Shown: positions 18,962 through 27,654, counted from the first letter of the stretch. The stretch is DNA of 64,000 nt from JAABVY01 sp964496505 (GCA_964496505.1 CAZBZV010000005.1:1-64000); one strand, 5' to 3'. Made by a program: numbers and translations. The notes: generated by a model not told the origin, from the sequence alone.

Positions 18962-21762
18962 CACACATCCCGATATCGACATACAGAATCCAGTTCACCA
19001 CCTCATTCGGATTTAAGGATGCCGAGCATATAATCGAGTATCTTTCCGAGCTGGGAATATCGGATATATACGCCTCTCCGATATTTCATGCACGCAAAGA
19101 TTCCACACACGGTTATGACATAGTCGATCCGTTGAGCCTTAATCCCGATCTGGGTACAGAAGAGGACTTCGAAAACCTGAGTAAGGCTGTCAAAAACCGT
19201 GGTATGGGCTGGCTTCAGGATATTGTACCGAATCACATGGCTATCAATTCCGATAATAAAATGCTGATGGATATCTTCGAGGCGGGTGAAAATTCCAGGT
19301 ATTACAACTTTTTCGAAATCGACTGGGACCATCCCTATGAAAATATGAAGGGCAAGATGCTGGTGCCGATGCTTGGAAAGCTTTATGCCGAATGCCTTGA
19401 GGATGGCGAGATCACATTAATATATGACCAAAACGGATTGAGTATCAATTATTATGAACTGCGTTTGCCCCTTTTGATAGGCTCGTACCCGCGGCTATTT
19501 CGCCATAATATCGAAGCGCTGGAAGAGTCTCTGGGCGAGAATGACTCTGAATACATAAAATTTCTGGGTACCATAAACCTCATAGAAAATATCTCATCCA
19601 AAAACGGCAGCGATTCATATTACCGCCAGGTCCAGCATGTGAAAAGAATTCTCTGGTCGCTGTATCAGGATAATGATGCTGTCAGGAATTTTGTCGATAA
19701 TAACCTGGCCTATTTTAATTCGGAGACGGATGATAAATGCGGTATCGAAGCACTCGACGATTTGATTGGCGAACAGCTCTTCCGTCTCTCATTCTGGAAA
19801 GTGGCTACAGAGGAGATCAACTACCGCCGTTTCTTTACAGTTAATGATTTAATCTCGGTCAATATTCGCAGCAAAAAAGTGATGGAATATACACATCAGC
19901 TTGTTTTCAAAATGCTCGAGACGGGAAACTTTACCGGACTGCGGATTGATCATATCGACGGCCTCTTTGATCCGGAGCAGTATCTGAAAAGGCTGCGTGA
20001 AAAAACCGGCGATGCTTTTATAGTGGTCGAAAAGATTTTGGAAGAGAAGGAAAGCCTGCCTCCGGAATGGCCGGTGCAGGGGACTACGGGGTATGAGTTC
20101 CTGAATCATGTAAACAGGCTTTTGTGCGACCAGGATAATCGCGATCGCTTCAGTAAACTGTACTACAAATATGCCCGTCTGTCGCAAAGCTATGAGGATA
20201 TGCTGCATGAAAAGAAAAAACTAATTATCGAGAAGCACATGGCCGGCAATATTGACAATCTGGCGCAGTATATCAAGCATATCTCCGGACATGACCGTTA
20301 CGGCCAGGATATTACGCTTTTCGGCCTAAAGCGTGCGCTGGAGGAGGTAATCGCGATGTTTCCCGTGTATCGCACATATATCAATGATGATTCCGTGCGT
20401 GAGACCGATAAGAAGATAATCGGCCAGGCAATCGAGGCCGCCCATGAGAGAAATCCCGATCTGGCATACGAGCTTAAATTCATCGAAAAGTTTTTGCTCC
20501 TGAAATATGATGATTCAGCTCCCGAGGATGAGAAACAGCGCTGGATGCATGTAATCATGAATTTTCAGCAGTACACTGGCCCGGTGATGGCCAAGGGATT
20601 CGAGGACACCATTCTCTACATATATAACCGCCTGACTTCATTGAACGAGGTTGGGAGCGATCCGCATAATTTCGGTATATCAAAAGAGCATTTCCATAGG
20701 TTCAATAAACTACGGACGGAAAGTTTTCCATTTTCTCTAAACACGACCTCGACTCATGATACCAAGCGGGGCGAGGACACCCGTGCCCGTATCAATGTCC
20801 TCTCGGAGATCCCCACCGAATGGGAGCAGAACCTGAAAAACTGGATCAAGATCAACCGCAGCAAAAAAAAGAAGGTAAGGCAGCAGTATGCCCCGGATTA
20901 TAATGATGAATATTTCCTGTATCAGACTTTGCTGGGGACTTATACCGATCTGGGAGATGCCGAGGTTTATAAGGAACGAATCAAGGAATATGTTATCAAG
21001 GCGGTGCGCGAGGCCAAGGTGCATACGGCCTGGATTAAGCCGGATAATGAATATGAAGAGGCCTTTCTGGGATTTATCGATAAAATTTTTGACAGGGTGA
21101 AGAACAACCATTTTTGGGATGAGTTCGTGCCATTCCACAGGAAAATTTCCCATTACGGCGTCTTCAACACCCTCACCCAGACATTGTTAAAGATGACCAG
21201 TCCAGGGGTGCCGGATTTTTACCAGGGCACCGAATACTGGGATTTGACTCTGGTCGATCCCGATAACCGGCGTCCGGTGGACTTTGAAAAACGTCACAGG
21301 AGCCTTGATAATATCAGGCAGGCTGTCGATAATGATCTTGAAGGCCTGATCAAAAAGCTTCTGGAACAGAAGGCCGATGGGAGGATTAAGCAGTTTTTGA
21401 GTCACAGAATATTAACTGCAAGAAATAAAGAAGCTGATATGTTTTTGAATGGAAGTTACATCCCCATTGAATGCCATGGGAAACATGATAATAATATAAT
21501 TGCTTTCGGCAGAAGCTTTGAAGGTTCATATGCAGTCATTGCCGCACCCAGGCTTATGACCGGTATTATCCGAGAAGATGAGATGCCCTTGGGCAAGAGA
21601 ATCTGGGAAGATACAAAGATCGAGCTTCCCGAAGGCTTCCCCCGAAATTGGACAGATGCGATTACAGGAGAGACGATTAAGGGCGAGGACAATATGTTTT
21701 CTGCAGGCAGTTTATTCAATAGCTTTCCCTGTGCATTGCTCTTGGGTGAGGAGGAGTCATGA
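18958..21762 (+). CDS. treY: Malto-oligosyltrehalose synthase
   Basis: TreY rearranges the reducing-end alpha-1,4 bond of a maltodextrin into the alpha,alpha-1,1 bond of trehalose. The 934-residue protein shows the family opening (STYRIQF near residues 6-12 and LGISDIYASPIF), LRIDHIDGLFDP with the nucleophile, FIVVEKILEE with the acid/base and TSTHDTKRGED with the third acid. Length is typical or slightly long. It overlaps the upstream GH57 gene and the downstream malQ gene by 4 bases each, so translational coupling is likely. Confidence 0.95.
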   Translation: MTHIPISTYRIQFTTSFGFKDAEHIIEYLSELGISDIYASPIFHARKDSTHGYDIVDPLSLNPDLGTEEDFENLSKAVKNRGMGWLQDIVPNHMAINSDNKMLMDIFEAGENSRYYNFFEIDWDHPYENMKGKMLVPMLGKLYAECLEDGEITLIYDQNGLSINYYELRLPLLIGSYPRLFRHNIEALEESLGENDSEYIKFLGTINLIENISSKNGSDSYYRQVQHVKRILWSLYQDNDAVRNFVDNNLAYFNSETDDKCGIEALDDLIGEQLFRLSFWKVATEEINYRRFFTVNDLISVNIRSKKVMEYTHQLVFKMLETGNFTGLRIDHIDGLFDPEQYLKRLREKTGDAFIVVEKILEEKESLPPEWPVQGTTGYEFLNHVNRLLCDQDNRDRFSKLYYKYARLSQSYEDMLHEKKKLIIEKHMAGNIDNLAQYIKHISGHDRYGQDITLFGLKRALEEVIAMFPVYRTYINDDSVRETDKKIIGQAIEAAHERNPDLAYELKFIEKFLLLKYDDSAPEDEKQRWMHVIMNFQQYTGPVMAKGFEDTILYIYNRLTSLNEVGSDPHNFGISKEHFHRFNKLRTESFPFSLNTTSTHDTKRGEDTRARINVLSEIPTEWEQNLKNWIKINRSKKKKVRQQYAPDYNDEYFLYQTLLGTYTDLGDAEVYKERIKEYVIKAVREAKVHTAWIKPDNEYEEAFLGFIDKIFDRVKNNHFWDEFVPFHRKISHYGVFNTLTQTLLKMTSPGVPDFYQGTEYWDLTLVDPDNRRPVDFEKRHRSLDNIRQAVDNDLEGLIKKLLEQKADGRIKQFLSHRILTARNKEADMFLNGSYIPIECHGKHDNNIIAFGRSFEGSYAVIAAPRLMTGIIREDEMPLGKRIWEDTKIELPEGFPRNWTDAITGETIKGEDNMFSAGSLFNSFPCALLLGEEES

Positions 21763-23255
21763 TAAGAAGAGGCAGCGGAATCCTGATGCATATCACCTCA
21801 CTCCCGTCGAGCTTTGGAATAGGCGATTTCGGTCCGGAGGCATACCGTTTTGCCGATTTCCTGGCCGAGACAAAGCAAAGCTGCTGGCAAATTCTACCCT
21901 TGACCCCCACCGATCCGATGCACGGTAACTCGCCCTACAGCAGCGCCTCATCCTCGGCAATCAGCCCCTGGATGATTAGCCCGGAGCTTATGGTTGAGGG
22001 GGGATATTTGAAAGCATCCGATTTGAATTCGGCGCCGGATTTTGATCAGGATAAAGTTGATTTCGGGGCGGTAGCCGAGTATAAGAAAACGCTTCTGGAT
22101 AAAGCGTACAGCCGCTTCAAGGAAAACAGCCATCGCACCGATTTCGAGTTTTTCTGCCGGGATCATGCCTACTGGCTGGATGATTTTGCGCTCTTTATGA
22201 TCTTAAAGGGGAGTTTTGGCGGAAAAGCCTGGAACCAGTGGCCGGTGGAATACCGCGACCGTCATCAGAATGCCCTTGATAAGGCTCTTGCTGAAAATAA
22301 AGAAAATATTGAGCGCGAGAAATTCATACAATATCTCTGTTATAAGCAATGGTTCGCATTAAGAGAGTACTGCAACGATAGAGGCGTACAACTCTTCGGC
22401 GATATTCCTATTTATGTCAACTATGATAGTGTCGATGTCTGGAGCAATCCGCAGATATTCAAATTAAACGATGACAAGACTCCCACCTTTGTGGCCGGTG
22501 TACCGCCCGATTATTTCAGTGAGACCGGTCAGCTCTGGGGAAATCCGGTTTATAACTGGGAGGTGCTCAGGGATTCGGGATACGAATGGTGGATCAGGCG
22601 TCTCAGGCATAATTTCCGCCAATTCGATATCATTCGTATCGATCATTTCCGCGGACTTGTTGCCTACTGGGAGGTGCCCAATGGTGAGGAGACAGCGATC
22701 AACGGTAAATGGGTGAAGGTTCCTGTCGACGATTTCTTCAATACGATGCTGAAGCATTTCTTCCTCCCGCCGATCGTGGCTGAGGATTTGGGGATGATTA
22801 CTGCCGATGTGCGCGAGACATTAAAAAAGTACGCATTTCCCGGTATGAAGATTCTGATGTTTGGATTCGGCGCGGATGATCCCAATCATCCCTACCTGCC
22901 CCATAACTATGAAAAGAATTATGTTGCCTACACCGCTACTCACGACAACAATACGGTGCGCGGCTGGTTTGATGGGGAGACCAATCCCGAAATCAGGAAG
23001 CGGCTTTTCAAGTATATAGGACGAGAGGTATCCTCGCAGGAACTCCCCTGGGAGATGATACGTCTTGTCATGGCCTCGCGCGCAGCATTGACTATATTCC
23101 CGATGCAGGATGTCCTCTGCCTGGGCGGCGAGACCCGTATGAACCGTCCCGCCCACGGCAACGGCAACTGGAACTGGCGTATGAGAGGCGACAGTATCTC
23201 CCCGGATGTAATAGATAAGCTGGCCGAGTTTACATATATTTATAATAGAGAATAG
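21759..23255 (+). CDS. malQ: 4-alpha-glucanotransferase (amylomaltase)
   Basis: MalQ moves alpha-1,4-glucan segments between chains, releasing glucose. The 498-residue GH77 protein has the family start RGSGILMHITSLPS, the nucleophile in IRIDHFRGLVAYWEVP, the acid/base in PPIVAEDLGMIT and the third acid in YTATHDNNTVRGW. It is the last gene of the cluster and overlaps treY by ATGA. It can lengthen short maltodextrins left by TreYZ so that they are substrates again. No clear terminator was seen in the 34 bp to the convergent rubrerythrin gene. Confidence 0.96.
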   Translation: MIRRGSGILMHITSLPSSFGIGDFGPEAYRFADFLAETKQSCWQILPLTPTDPMHGNSPYSSASSSAISPWMISPELMVEGGYLKASDLNSAPDFDQDKVDFGAVAEYKKTLLDKAYSRFKENSHRTDFEFFCRDHAYWLDDFALFMILKGSFGGKAWNQWPVEYRDRHQNALDKALAENKENIEREKFIQYLCYKQWFALREYCNDRGVQLFGDIPIYVNYDSVDVWSNPQIFKLNDDKTPTFVAGVPPDYFSETGQLWGNPVYNWEVLRDSGYEWWIRRLRHNFRQFDIIRIDHFRGLVAYWEVPNGEETAINGKWVKVPVDDFFNTMLKHFFLPPIVAEDLGMITADVRETLKKYAFPGMKILMFGFGADDPNHPYLPHNYEKNYVAYTATHDNNTVRGWFDGETNPEIRKRLFKYIGREVSSQELPWEMIRLVMASRAALTIFPMQDVLCLGGETRMNRPAHGNGNWNWRMRGDSISPDVIDKLAEFTYIYNRE

Positions 23256-23289
23256 TTCGACCCGCCTTATTTTTCCAGTCCTTATATAC

Positions 23290-23817
23290 TTAAATATTTG
23301 TTTCCATGTCGGCCGGTTCGTAGTATTCCTTCGGATGCTGGCAGCAGGGGCATTTTCCGGGGGGGGCATTGCCCTCATGGACATACCCGCAAACACTGCA
23401 TTTCCATTTAATCGGTTTTTCGCGTTTGTAAACTGTGCCGTTTTTGACCCGGTCCAGAAGTCTCTGGTAGCGTTCGCGGTGATGTTCCTCGACTCTGGCA
23501 ATCTGCATGAAGAGCCTCGCCGCGGCCATATTGCCGTCCTTTTTGGCCTGTTCCGCAAACTCGGGATACATGGTGATGGTCTCGTACTGCTCGCCGTTTA
23601 TGGCCTGGTCCAGATTTGCGGCGGTATCGCCGATACCGTCTAAAAGCCCGAACTCGTCCTTGGCATGACGCATCTCATTGGCAGCGGTCTCCTCGAATAT
23701 TTTGGCAATATAATGCAGGCCTTCTTTGCGAGCCACCTTCGCAAAAAACGTGTACTTGTTGCGCGCCTGCGATTCTCCGGCAAAGGCCGCCTTCAGGTTA
23801 TCATCGGTCTTACTCAT
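23290..23817 (-). CDS. rbr: Rubrerythrin
   Basis: Rubrerythrin reduces hydrogen peroxide in the cytoplasm of anaerobes. The 175-residue protein has an N-terminal diiron ferritin-like bundle with carboxylate motifs (FAGESQARNKYTFFA, EETAANEMRHA and ARVEEHHRERY) and a C-terminal rubredoxin-type centre with two Cys-x-x-Cys pairs (CSVCGY and CPCCQ). It is the second gene of a minus-strand pair, three bases after a Fur/PerR-type regulator, which suggests peroxide-responsive control. Confidence 0.96.
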   Translation of the reverse strand: MSKTDDNLKAAFAGESQARNKYTFFAKVARKEGLHYIAKIFEETAANEMRHAKDEFGLLDGIGDTAANLDQAINGEQYETITMYPEFAEQAKKDGNMAAARLFMQIARVEEHHRERYQRLLDRVKNGTVYKREKPIKWKCSVCGYVHEGNAPPGKCPCCQHPKEYYEPADMETNI

Positions 23818-23820
23818 CTC

Positions 23821-24288
23821 TTACTCCTTTTTTCTGCCTTTCTTCTTGAGGCTGGTTCTGCGACGGCATCTCTTACATACCGCATTAATAACAACCCTTT
23901 TGTTTAGTACTTTATATTTTTTCCTGATTTCCGGGGGGATTTCCAGGTCATCATAATTTTCATTGTCAAAGTCGAAAATTTCCCGGCATTTGACACAATG
24001 TATGTGATGATGGTGGTCGAGGTTCGGATCGTATCGTCGCGCCCCGCCGTAGCTTTCTACTATATTTGCCAGGCCGATTTCGGTGAATTTTATGAGCGTG
24101 CGGTTAACCGTATCGAATGAGATATTGGGGAACCTCTTTTTTATCTGCTCATAGATATGCTCCGCCGAAGGATGATTATCCGAGTCAGTCAACATTTCAT
24201 ATATAGCCGTGCGCTGGGGCGTGATCCTGAGCCCATGCTCCCTGCACCGTTTGTAAAATGATTGAAGTCTGTTTTCGTTATCTGCCAT
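23821..24288 (-). CDS. Fur-family transcriptional regulator, PerR-like
   Basis: This 155-residue DNA-binding repressor has the Fur winged helix (LRITPQRTAIYEML and HPSAEHIYEQIKKRFPNIS) and the dimerisation domain with a histidine cluster (DHHHHIHCVKC) and two Cys-x-x-Cys pairs (CVKC, CKRC) for structural zinc. Its pairing with rubrerythrin argues for a PerR-type peroxide sensor over an iron-only Fur, but that is inference. I start it at MADNENRL; 14 further upstream codons are open but lack a ribosome-binding site. The basic C-terminal tail (RRRTSLKKKGRKK) is unusual. Confidence 0.9.
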   Translation of the reverse strand: MADNENRLQSFYKRCREHGLRITPQRTAIYEMLTDSDNHPSAEHIYEQIKKRFPNISFDTVNRTLIKFTEIGLANIVESYGGARRYDPNLDHHHHIHCVKCREIFDFDNENYDDLEIPPEIRKKYKVLNKRVVINAVCKRCRRRTSLKKKGRKKE

Positions 24289-24412
24289 CTTGCGTATTAT
24301 AATTAAGTAGGAATAGTTCTTATTTGTCAAGACTATTTCAAATTTTGGTTTTCCTGCCGGAACTTATTTATTATTCTTGAGGTTGTTATCCAGTAAAATC
24401 AAAAGGGACCAA

Positions 24413-24781
24413 ATGAGCCTGGAAAATTTGACAAAGAATAATTTCAATGATTTGCTTTCGAATTCGGAAATACTGCTGATCGACTGCTGGGCATCATGGT
24501 GTAATGCCTGCAAGGAATTCCAGCCGGTTTTCGAAAAAGTTGCGGAAAAATTCCCCGAATATACATTTGCAAAGCTGGATACTCAGGAACAGAAGGAAGT
24601 TTCCAATAAGCTGGGCGTTGAGCATATACCCACGCTGATCCTGTTTCGGGATGAAATCATGGTATTTATGCAGCCCGGCTACCTGGATGAAGAGGGTCTG
24701 GAGGAGGTCGTTAAGCAGGCCATGGATTTGGATATGGATGCTGTCCGCGCTCATATCGAAAGTAAAGAAAAGGGCGAGTAA
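24413..24781 (+). CDS. Thioredoxin-like protein
   Basis: This 122-residue protein has the thioredoxin fold with a WCNAC redox motif (in WASWCNACKEF, near residues 30-40) and the cis-proline segment HIPTLILF. The active-site dipeptide Asn-Ala differs from the classical Gly-Pro, so its redox potential and partners may differ. It lies divergent from the PerR-like gene and upstream of a peroxiredoxin, which it could reduce. The start at 24413 follows an AAAAGGGA ribosome-binding site; 12 upstream codons in frame are unlikely to be used. Confidence 0.9.
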   Translation: MSLENLTKNNFNDLLSNSEILLIDCWASWCNACKEFQPVFEKVAEKFPEYTFAKLDTQEQKEVSNKLGVEHIPTLILFRDEIMVFMQPGYLDEEGLEEVVKQAMDLDMDAVRAHIESKEKGE

Positions 24782-24803
24782 AAAAACGGGAACATATTTT
24801 AAA

Positions 24804-24826
24804 TTGACATAGTTAATCTATGTTAA
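24804..24826. promoter_or_regulatory. Near-perfect palindrome, candidate operator
   Basis: Arms TTGACATAG (24804-24812) and CTATGTTAA (24818-24826) match at 8 of 9 positions around TTAAT. The left arm also reads as a -35 hexamer (TTGACA). It precedes a 57-aa protein gene and the peroxiredoxin gene, so the neighbouring Fur-family repressor is the natural candidate to bind it. This is inference. Confidence 0.4.
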
Positions 24827-24875
24827 ACAGTCGCAATGCCGCGATTAATCTATAATTACAAAAAGGAGACTTGAA

Positions 24876-25049
24876 ATGGCAGAAGAAATGAAAGAATTCA
24901 AGAAAGAATTAAGCGTGAAGTGGATCAAGGCTGATTCCGGCAATACATATCTTTGCCCCGTGGATGCTTTGAGCAAAATCGACCAGAGCAACGAAGAGCA
25001 GCTCAAAATGATTTGCGTTGACGAATCCGCTAATCCGCAGAACAGTTAA
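24876..25049 (+). CDS. Small acidic protein of unknown function, 57 aa
   Basis: A short open frame with an excellent AAAAGGAG ribosome-binding site six bases before its ATG encodes 57 residues, beginning MAEEMKEFKKELSVKWIKAD and containing SGNTYLCPVDALSKI and LKMICVDES. Two cysteines are about 20 residues apart. There is no membrane segment or signal peptide. It lies between thioredoxin and peroxiredoxin genes, has its own upstream palindrome and is followed by a perfect hairpin, so it looks like a genuine monocistronic gene. I do not recognise the family. Confidence 0.7.
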   Translation: MAEEMKEFKKELSVKWIKADSGNTYLCPVDALSKIDQSNEEQLKMICVDESANPQNS

Positions 25050-25095
25050 GATATTACAGCGCCAAACAGAGCGTTGATGATGAAGAACAAAATTG

Positions 25096-25123
25096 AATCC
25101 ATGCCGGAATTCCGGCATGGATT
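25096..25123. other. 28-bp perfect palindrome between the small gene and peroxiredoxin
   Basis: AATCCATGCCGG (25096-25107) and its exact complement CCGGCATGGATT (25112-25123) enclose AATT, making the whole segment self-complementary. It could end the upstream transcript (no U-run follows, only TGTATAAAAG), protect the peroxiredoxin mRNA, or bind a regulator. It ends 21 bp before the peroxiredoxin start. Confidence 0.6.
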
Positions 25124-25144
25124 TGTATAAAAGAGGGTATTTGA

Positions 25145-25744
25145 ATGTCATTTTTGGTAGCAAAGCAGGCCCCCGATTTCAGCGCCACCGCAGTTATGCC
25201 CGACAACAGTTTCCAGACTCTGAGTCTTTCCTCTTTGCGCGGAAAGTATGTTATACTCTTTTTCTATCCACTCGATTTTACTTTTGTATGTCCATCGGAA
25301 ATCCTGGCCTTCGATGAGGCTCTGGATAAATTCAGGGAAAGGGAGACAAGGATCGTGGGGGTTTCAGTTGATTCGGAATACACGCATCTGGCATGGAAAA
25401 AGACTACGGTAGATAAGGGCGGAATTGGCCAGATCAGGTACCCTCTGGTTTCGGATCTTAATAAAGATATCGCACGAGACTACGGCATCCTGCTGGACGA
25501 GGGGGTTGCCCTGCGCGGGCTGTTCCTGATAGACAAAGAGGGTATTGTACGGCATTGTGTTATAAATGATAATGCTCTCGGCCGCAGTATTCCCGAGGCG
25601 TTGCGGATTGTTGATGCTCTCAGGTTTCATGAGCTCAAGGGCGATGTCTGCCCGGCCAACTGGGAAGAAGGCAAAGAGGGCATGAAGCCTACCTCGCAGG
25701 GCGTCGTAGATTACCTTTCCAAATTTTCTAAGAAAAAAGCTTAG
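25145..25744 (+). CDS. 2-Cys peroxiredoxin (AhpC/Prx1 type)
   Basis: This 199-residue enzyme reduces peroxides. The peroxidatic cysteine is in DFTFVCPSEI (about residue 49) and the resolving cysteine in GDVCPANW near residue 170, so it is a typical 2-Cys enzyme. The C-terminal extension carries the usual YLSKFSKKK helix. It would use reducing power from thioredoxin, encoded 400 bp upstream. Its last four bases overlap the end of the convergent lytic transglycosylase gene. Confidence 0.95.
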   Translation: MSFLVAKQAPDFSATAVMPDNSFQTLSLSSLRGKYVILFFYPLDFTFVCPSEILAFDEALDKFRERETRIVGVSVDSEYTHLAWKKTTVDKGGIGQIRYPLVSDLNKDIARDYGILLDEGVALRGLFLIDKEGIVRHCVINDNALGRSIPEALRIVDALRFHELKGDVCPANWEEGKEGMKPTSQGVVDYLSKFSKKKA

Positions 25745-27192
25745 CTCCCGGCCTCTGGGTCTAAATCGATAACTCTGCGATAGTGGTCGTAGCGCTCGAA
25801 AATCTCCAGTACATATTCATAGGGCTCCTCCCCACGGCAGTAACCGTATCTCACGACCTCGTCATTGAAATATTTTTTCTGTGATTTAAGGCGCAGATAT
25901 TTGGCCACATTATCCTCCCACACATCCGGATCGGCGCCGTATTTTTCCGCCAGACGGCGGGCATCATTGAGATGATTCTCGCCCACATTATAAGAGGCCA
26001 GGGTGAATTTCATACGATTCAGGCTGTCGGGGATTTCTATCCAGAGATCCTGGAGATATAAAAGGTAGTTTGTGCCTGCTTCTATACTTTCCTCCGGATC
26101 GGACATATCCTCCGCGCCGAACTCTTCGGCCATAGCCGGCATAAGCTGCATCAGTCCTTTTGCGCCCGCCCATGATTCCGATTCGGGATCGAACTGCGAC
26201 TCCTGATAAATCATGGATGCCATGAGGCGCCAGTCCCAGTTGAGCATGGCGGCATGGTTTTTTATCAGCTCGTCGTAGGGAGAGATTTTGCCGCCGGTAC
26301 GTGAGAAGAAATCGCTTTTAATGCGCCGTTTGAAGGCCTTGGTATTTTTGAAGTATTTATTGTATATGACATAATAATCGGTGCCCTGCTCCATCTCATC
26401 GATCCAGGCATTGACCGCCTTCAAAAGCTTCGGCGAGGATTTTCGCACTGCCCAGGCTATTCGCTGGGGAAGGCTGATCGTTGTTTTGATATCGAGATCG
26501 GGATAATAGGTCTTGTTGATTGCGGCGATATTCTGATCGGCCACAGTATATTCGATCTTCCCCTCGGCTACCTGCTGGATTAAATCCTCGGTGGCAAGGT
26601 CGCCCGGAGCAAGCTGGATATCTATTTTGCCCCCCACTTCCTCGGATAGATTCAGGAGGCGCTGATAGTAGGATGAGTTTTTGCGCACATGTACTTTCTT
26701 GTTGATCAGCTCAATCGGATTGCGGATCAGCTCATCATCGATCTCATGCAGTTTCATATCGCGCCAGTTCTCCGGTTTGCGCTGTACCAGAACCTGACGG
26801 GTGTTAATGTGGGGTGTGGCAAAGGACACTCGGTTATTTCTCGCCTGTGTTATAGTCAGGCCGTGAGCAACAATATCCCCTTTGCCCTGCCTGAGCATGC
26901 TGATCAGGCTGTCGAGGTTTTTGGCTATTACTATTTCGAGATTGAGGTCGAGGTGTTCGGCCAGACGGGTCAGCAGCTCGTATTCGTATCCCATGGGACG
27001 GCCGCGGTAGATAAAATAGCTGGTGGCGCTGTAGGTGGTGATTGCCTGAAGTGTGCCGCGCTTTTTTATTTCGGGTAGATCGCGCTTGATTTCGTTGACA
27101 GAAACTGTCTCATCACCGGACTGCTTTTCACCGCCGCAGGATATGATCAGAATGATTATTAAGCTAAAAAGTATTGTCGAGAGAATCTTCAT
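25741..27192 (-). CDS. MltF-like membrane-bound lytic transglycosylase (lipoprotein)
   Basis: The 483-residue protein has a lipoprotein signal (LIIILIISC, cysteine near residue 20), a solute-binding domain of the SBP_bac_3 type (residues about 45-280, RGTLQAITTYSATSYFIYRGRPMG opening in pieces) and a C-terminal SLT lysozyme-like domain. The catalytic glutamate is in MIYQESQFDP, followed by GAKGLMQLMPA and ASYNVGENHL. This is the domain order of MltF, which cleaves peptidoglycan. I start it at 27192, where an AGGTGA ribosome-binding site fits and the lipoprotein signal begins; 25 upstream codons in frame are discounted. Confidence 0.9.
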   Translation of the reverse strand: MKILSTILFSLIIILIISCGGEKQSGDETVSVNEIKRDLPEIKKRGTLQAITTYSATSYFIYRGRPMGYEYELLTRLAEHLDLNLEIVIAKNLDSLISMLRQGKGDIVAHGLTITQARNNRVSFATPHINTRQVLVQRKPENWRDMKLHEIDDELIRNPIELINKKVHVRKNSSYYQRLLNLSEEVGGKIDIQLAPGDLATEDLIQQVAEGKIEYTVADQNIAAINKTYYPDLDIKTTISLPQRIAWAVRKSSPKLLKAVNAWIDEMEQGTDYYVIYNKYFKNTKAFKRRIKSDFFSRTGGKISPYDELIKNHAAMLNWDWRLMASMIYQESQFDPESESWAGAKGLMQLMPAMAEEFGAEDMSDPEESIEAGTNYLLYLQDLWIEIPDSLNRMKFTLASYNVGENHLNDARRLAEKYGADPDVWEDNVAKYLRLKSQKKYFNDEVVRYGYCRGEEPYEYVLEIFERYDHYRRVIDLDPEAGS

Positions 27193-27303
27193 TTTAACAG
27201 TCACCTCGGAATATGGATTTAATTTTGAAAGCAGAGATAGAATACAAAAGTTGAGTAGATTCATCAAGTCTTAGTTTGTGATTGTGATTTGATAGTAGAA
27301 TGC

Positions 27304-27376
27304 AAAAAAAAGCGGACCGGCAGGTAGGAACCGGTCCTAGACACCACAATTTTAAGGTAGGTTTAACGAAAAGGGT
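27304..27376 (-). ncRNA. Candidate small RNA, copy 1 (~73 nt)
   Basis: On the minus strand, a consensus promoter (27383-27411) predicts a start near 27376. The transcript would begin AUACCC, contain AAACCUACC and GUGGUGUCUA, and end in a 7-bp stem (GGACCGG/CCGGUCC, 27314-27337) followed by eight U residues, a strong intrinsic terminator. The 5' GAUACC can pair with GGUGUC, closing a loop that exposes AAACCUACC. A second copy lies at 29424-29494. No reading frame is conserved. Leader of the downstream transglycosylase is an alternative, but the terminator lies 110 bp before that gene. Confidence 0.65.
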
Positions 27377-27382
27377 ATCTCT

Positions 27383-27411
27383 AATATACTGTTGTGGACA
27401 CATGATGTCAA
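27383..27411 (-). promoter_or_regulatory. Sigma-70-like promoter of small RNA copy 1
   Basis: On the minus strand TTGACA (27411-27406), a 17-bp spacer and TATATT (27388-27383) form a near-consensus promoter pointing into the RNA candidate. Confidence 0.7.
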
Positions 27412-27485
27412 CTTTTTTGAAATAAATTAGCAGAATTTTTTTGAATATAATATTAGATCATAAGTTCATTGCAGTAAGCAGGTTA

Positions 27486-27495
27486 CCCCCCCCCC
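27486..27495. repeat. Run of ten cytosines upstream of the dockerin gene
   Basis: C10 lies 45 bp upstream of the -35 box of the dockerin gene. Homopolymers of this length slip in replication; an effect on promoter activity is possible, and a sequencing-length error is equally possible. Confidence 0.6.
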
Positions 27496-27539
27496 TATTG
27501 TAATCAGCCCAATCTGACAGCCGCTATCCATATTTTCTA

Positions 27540-27567
27540 TTGACACTCATTTCTGTACATGTATATT
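27540..27567 (+). promoter_or_regulatory. Sigma-70-like promoter of the dockerin gene
   Basis: TTGACA (27540-27545), a 16-bp spacer and TATATT (27562-27567) predict a start near 27574 and a leader of about 80 nt before the ATG at 27655. Confidence 0.6.
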
Positions 27568-27654
27568 CAAAGTAAGAAGTATTTTTATCCCACCTCAACA
27601 CCAACTGGATTAGAGGCTCACAAAAATTTAATAAATGCAAAGGCGGAGGAGTAT

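Noticed and set aside
27304..27411. Riboswitch or attenuator for the lytic transglycosylase
   Set aside because: The second copy has no gene downstream on its strand, so a leader function does not explain both. It is not fully excluded for copy 1.
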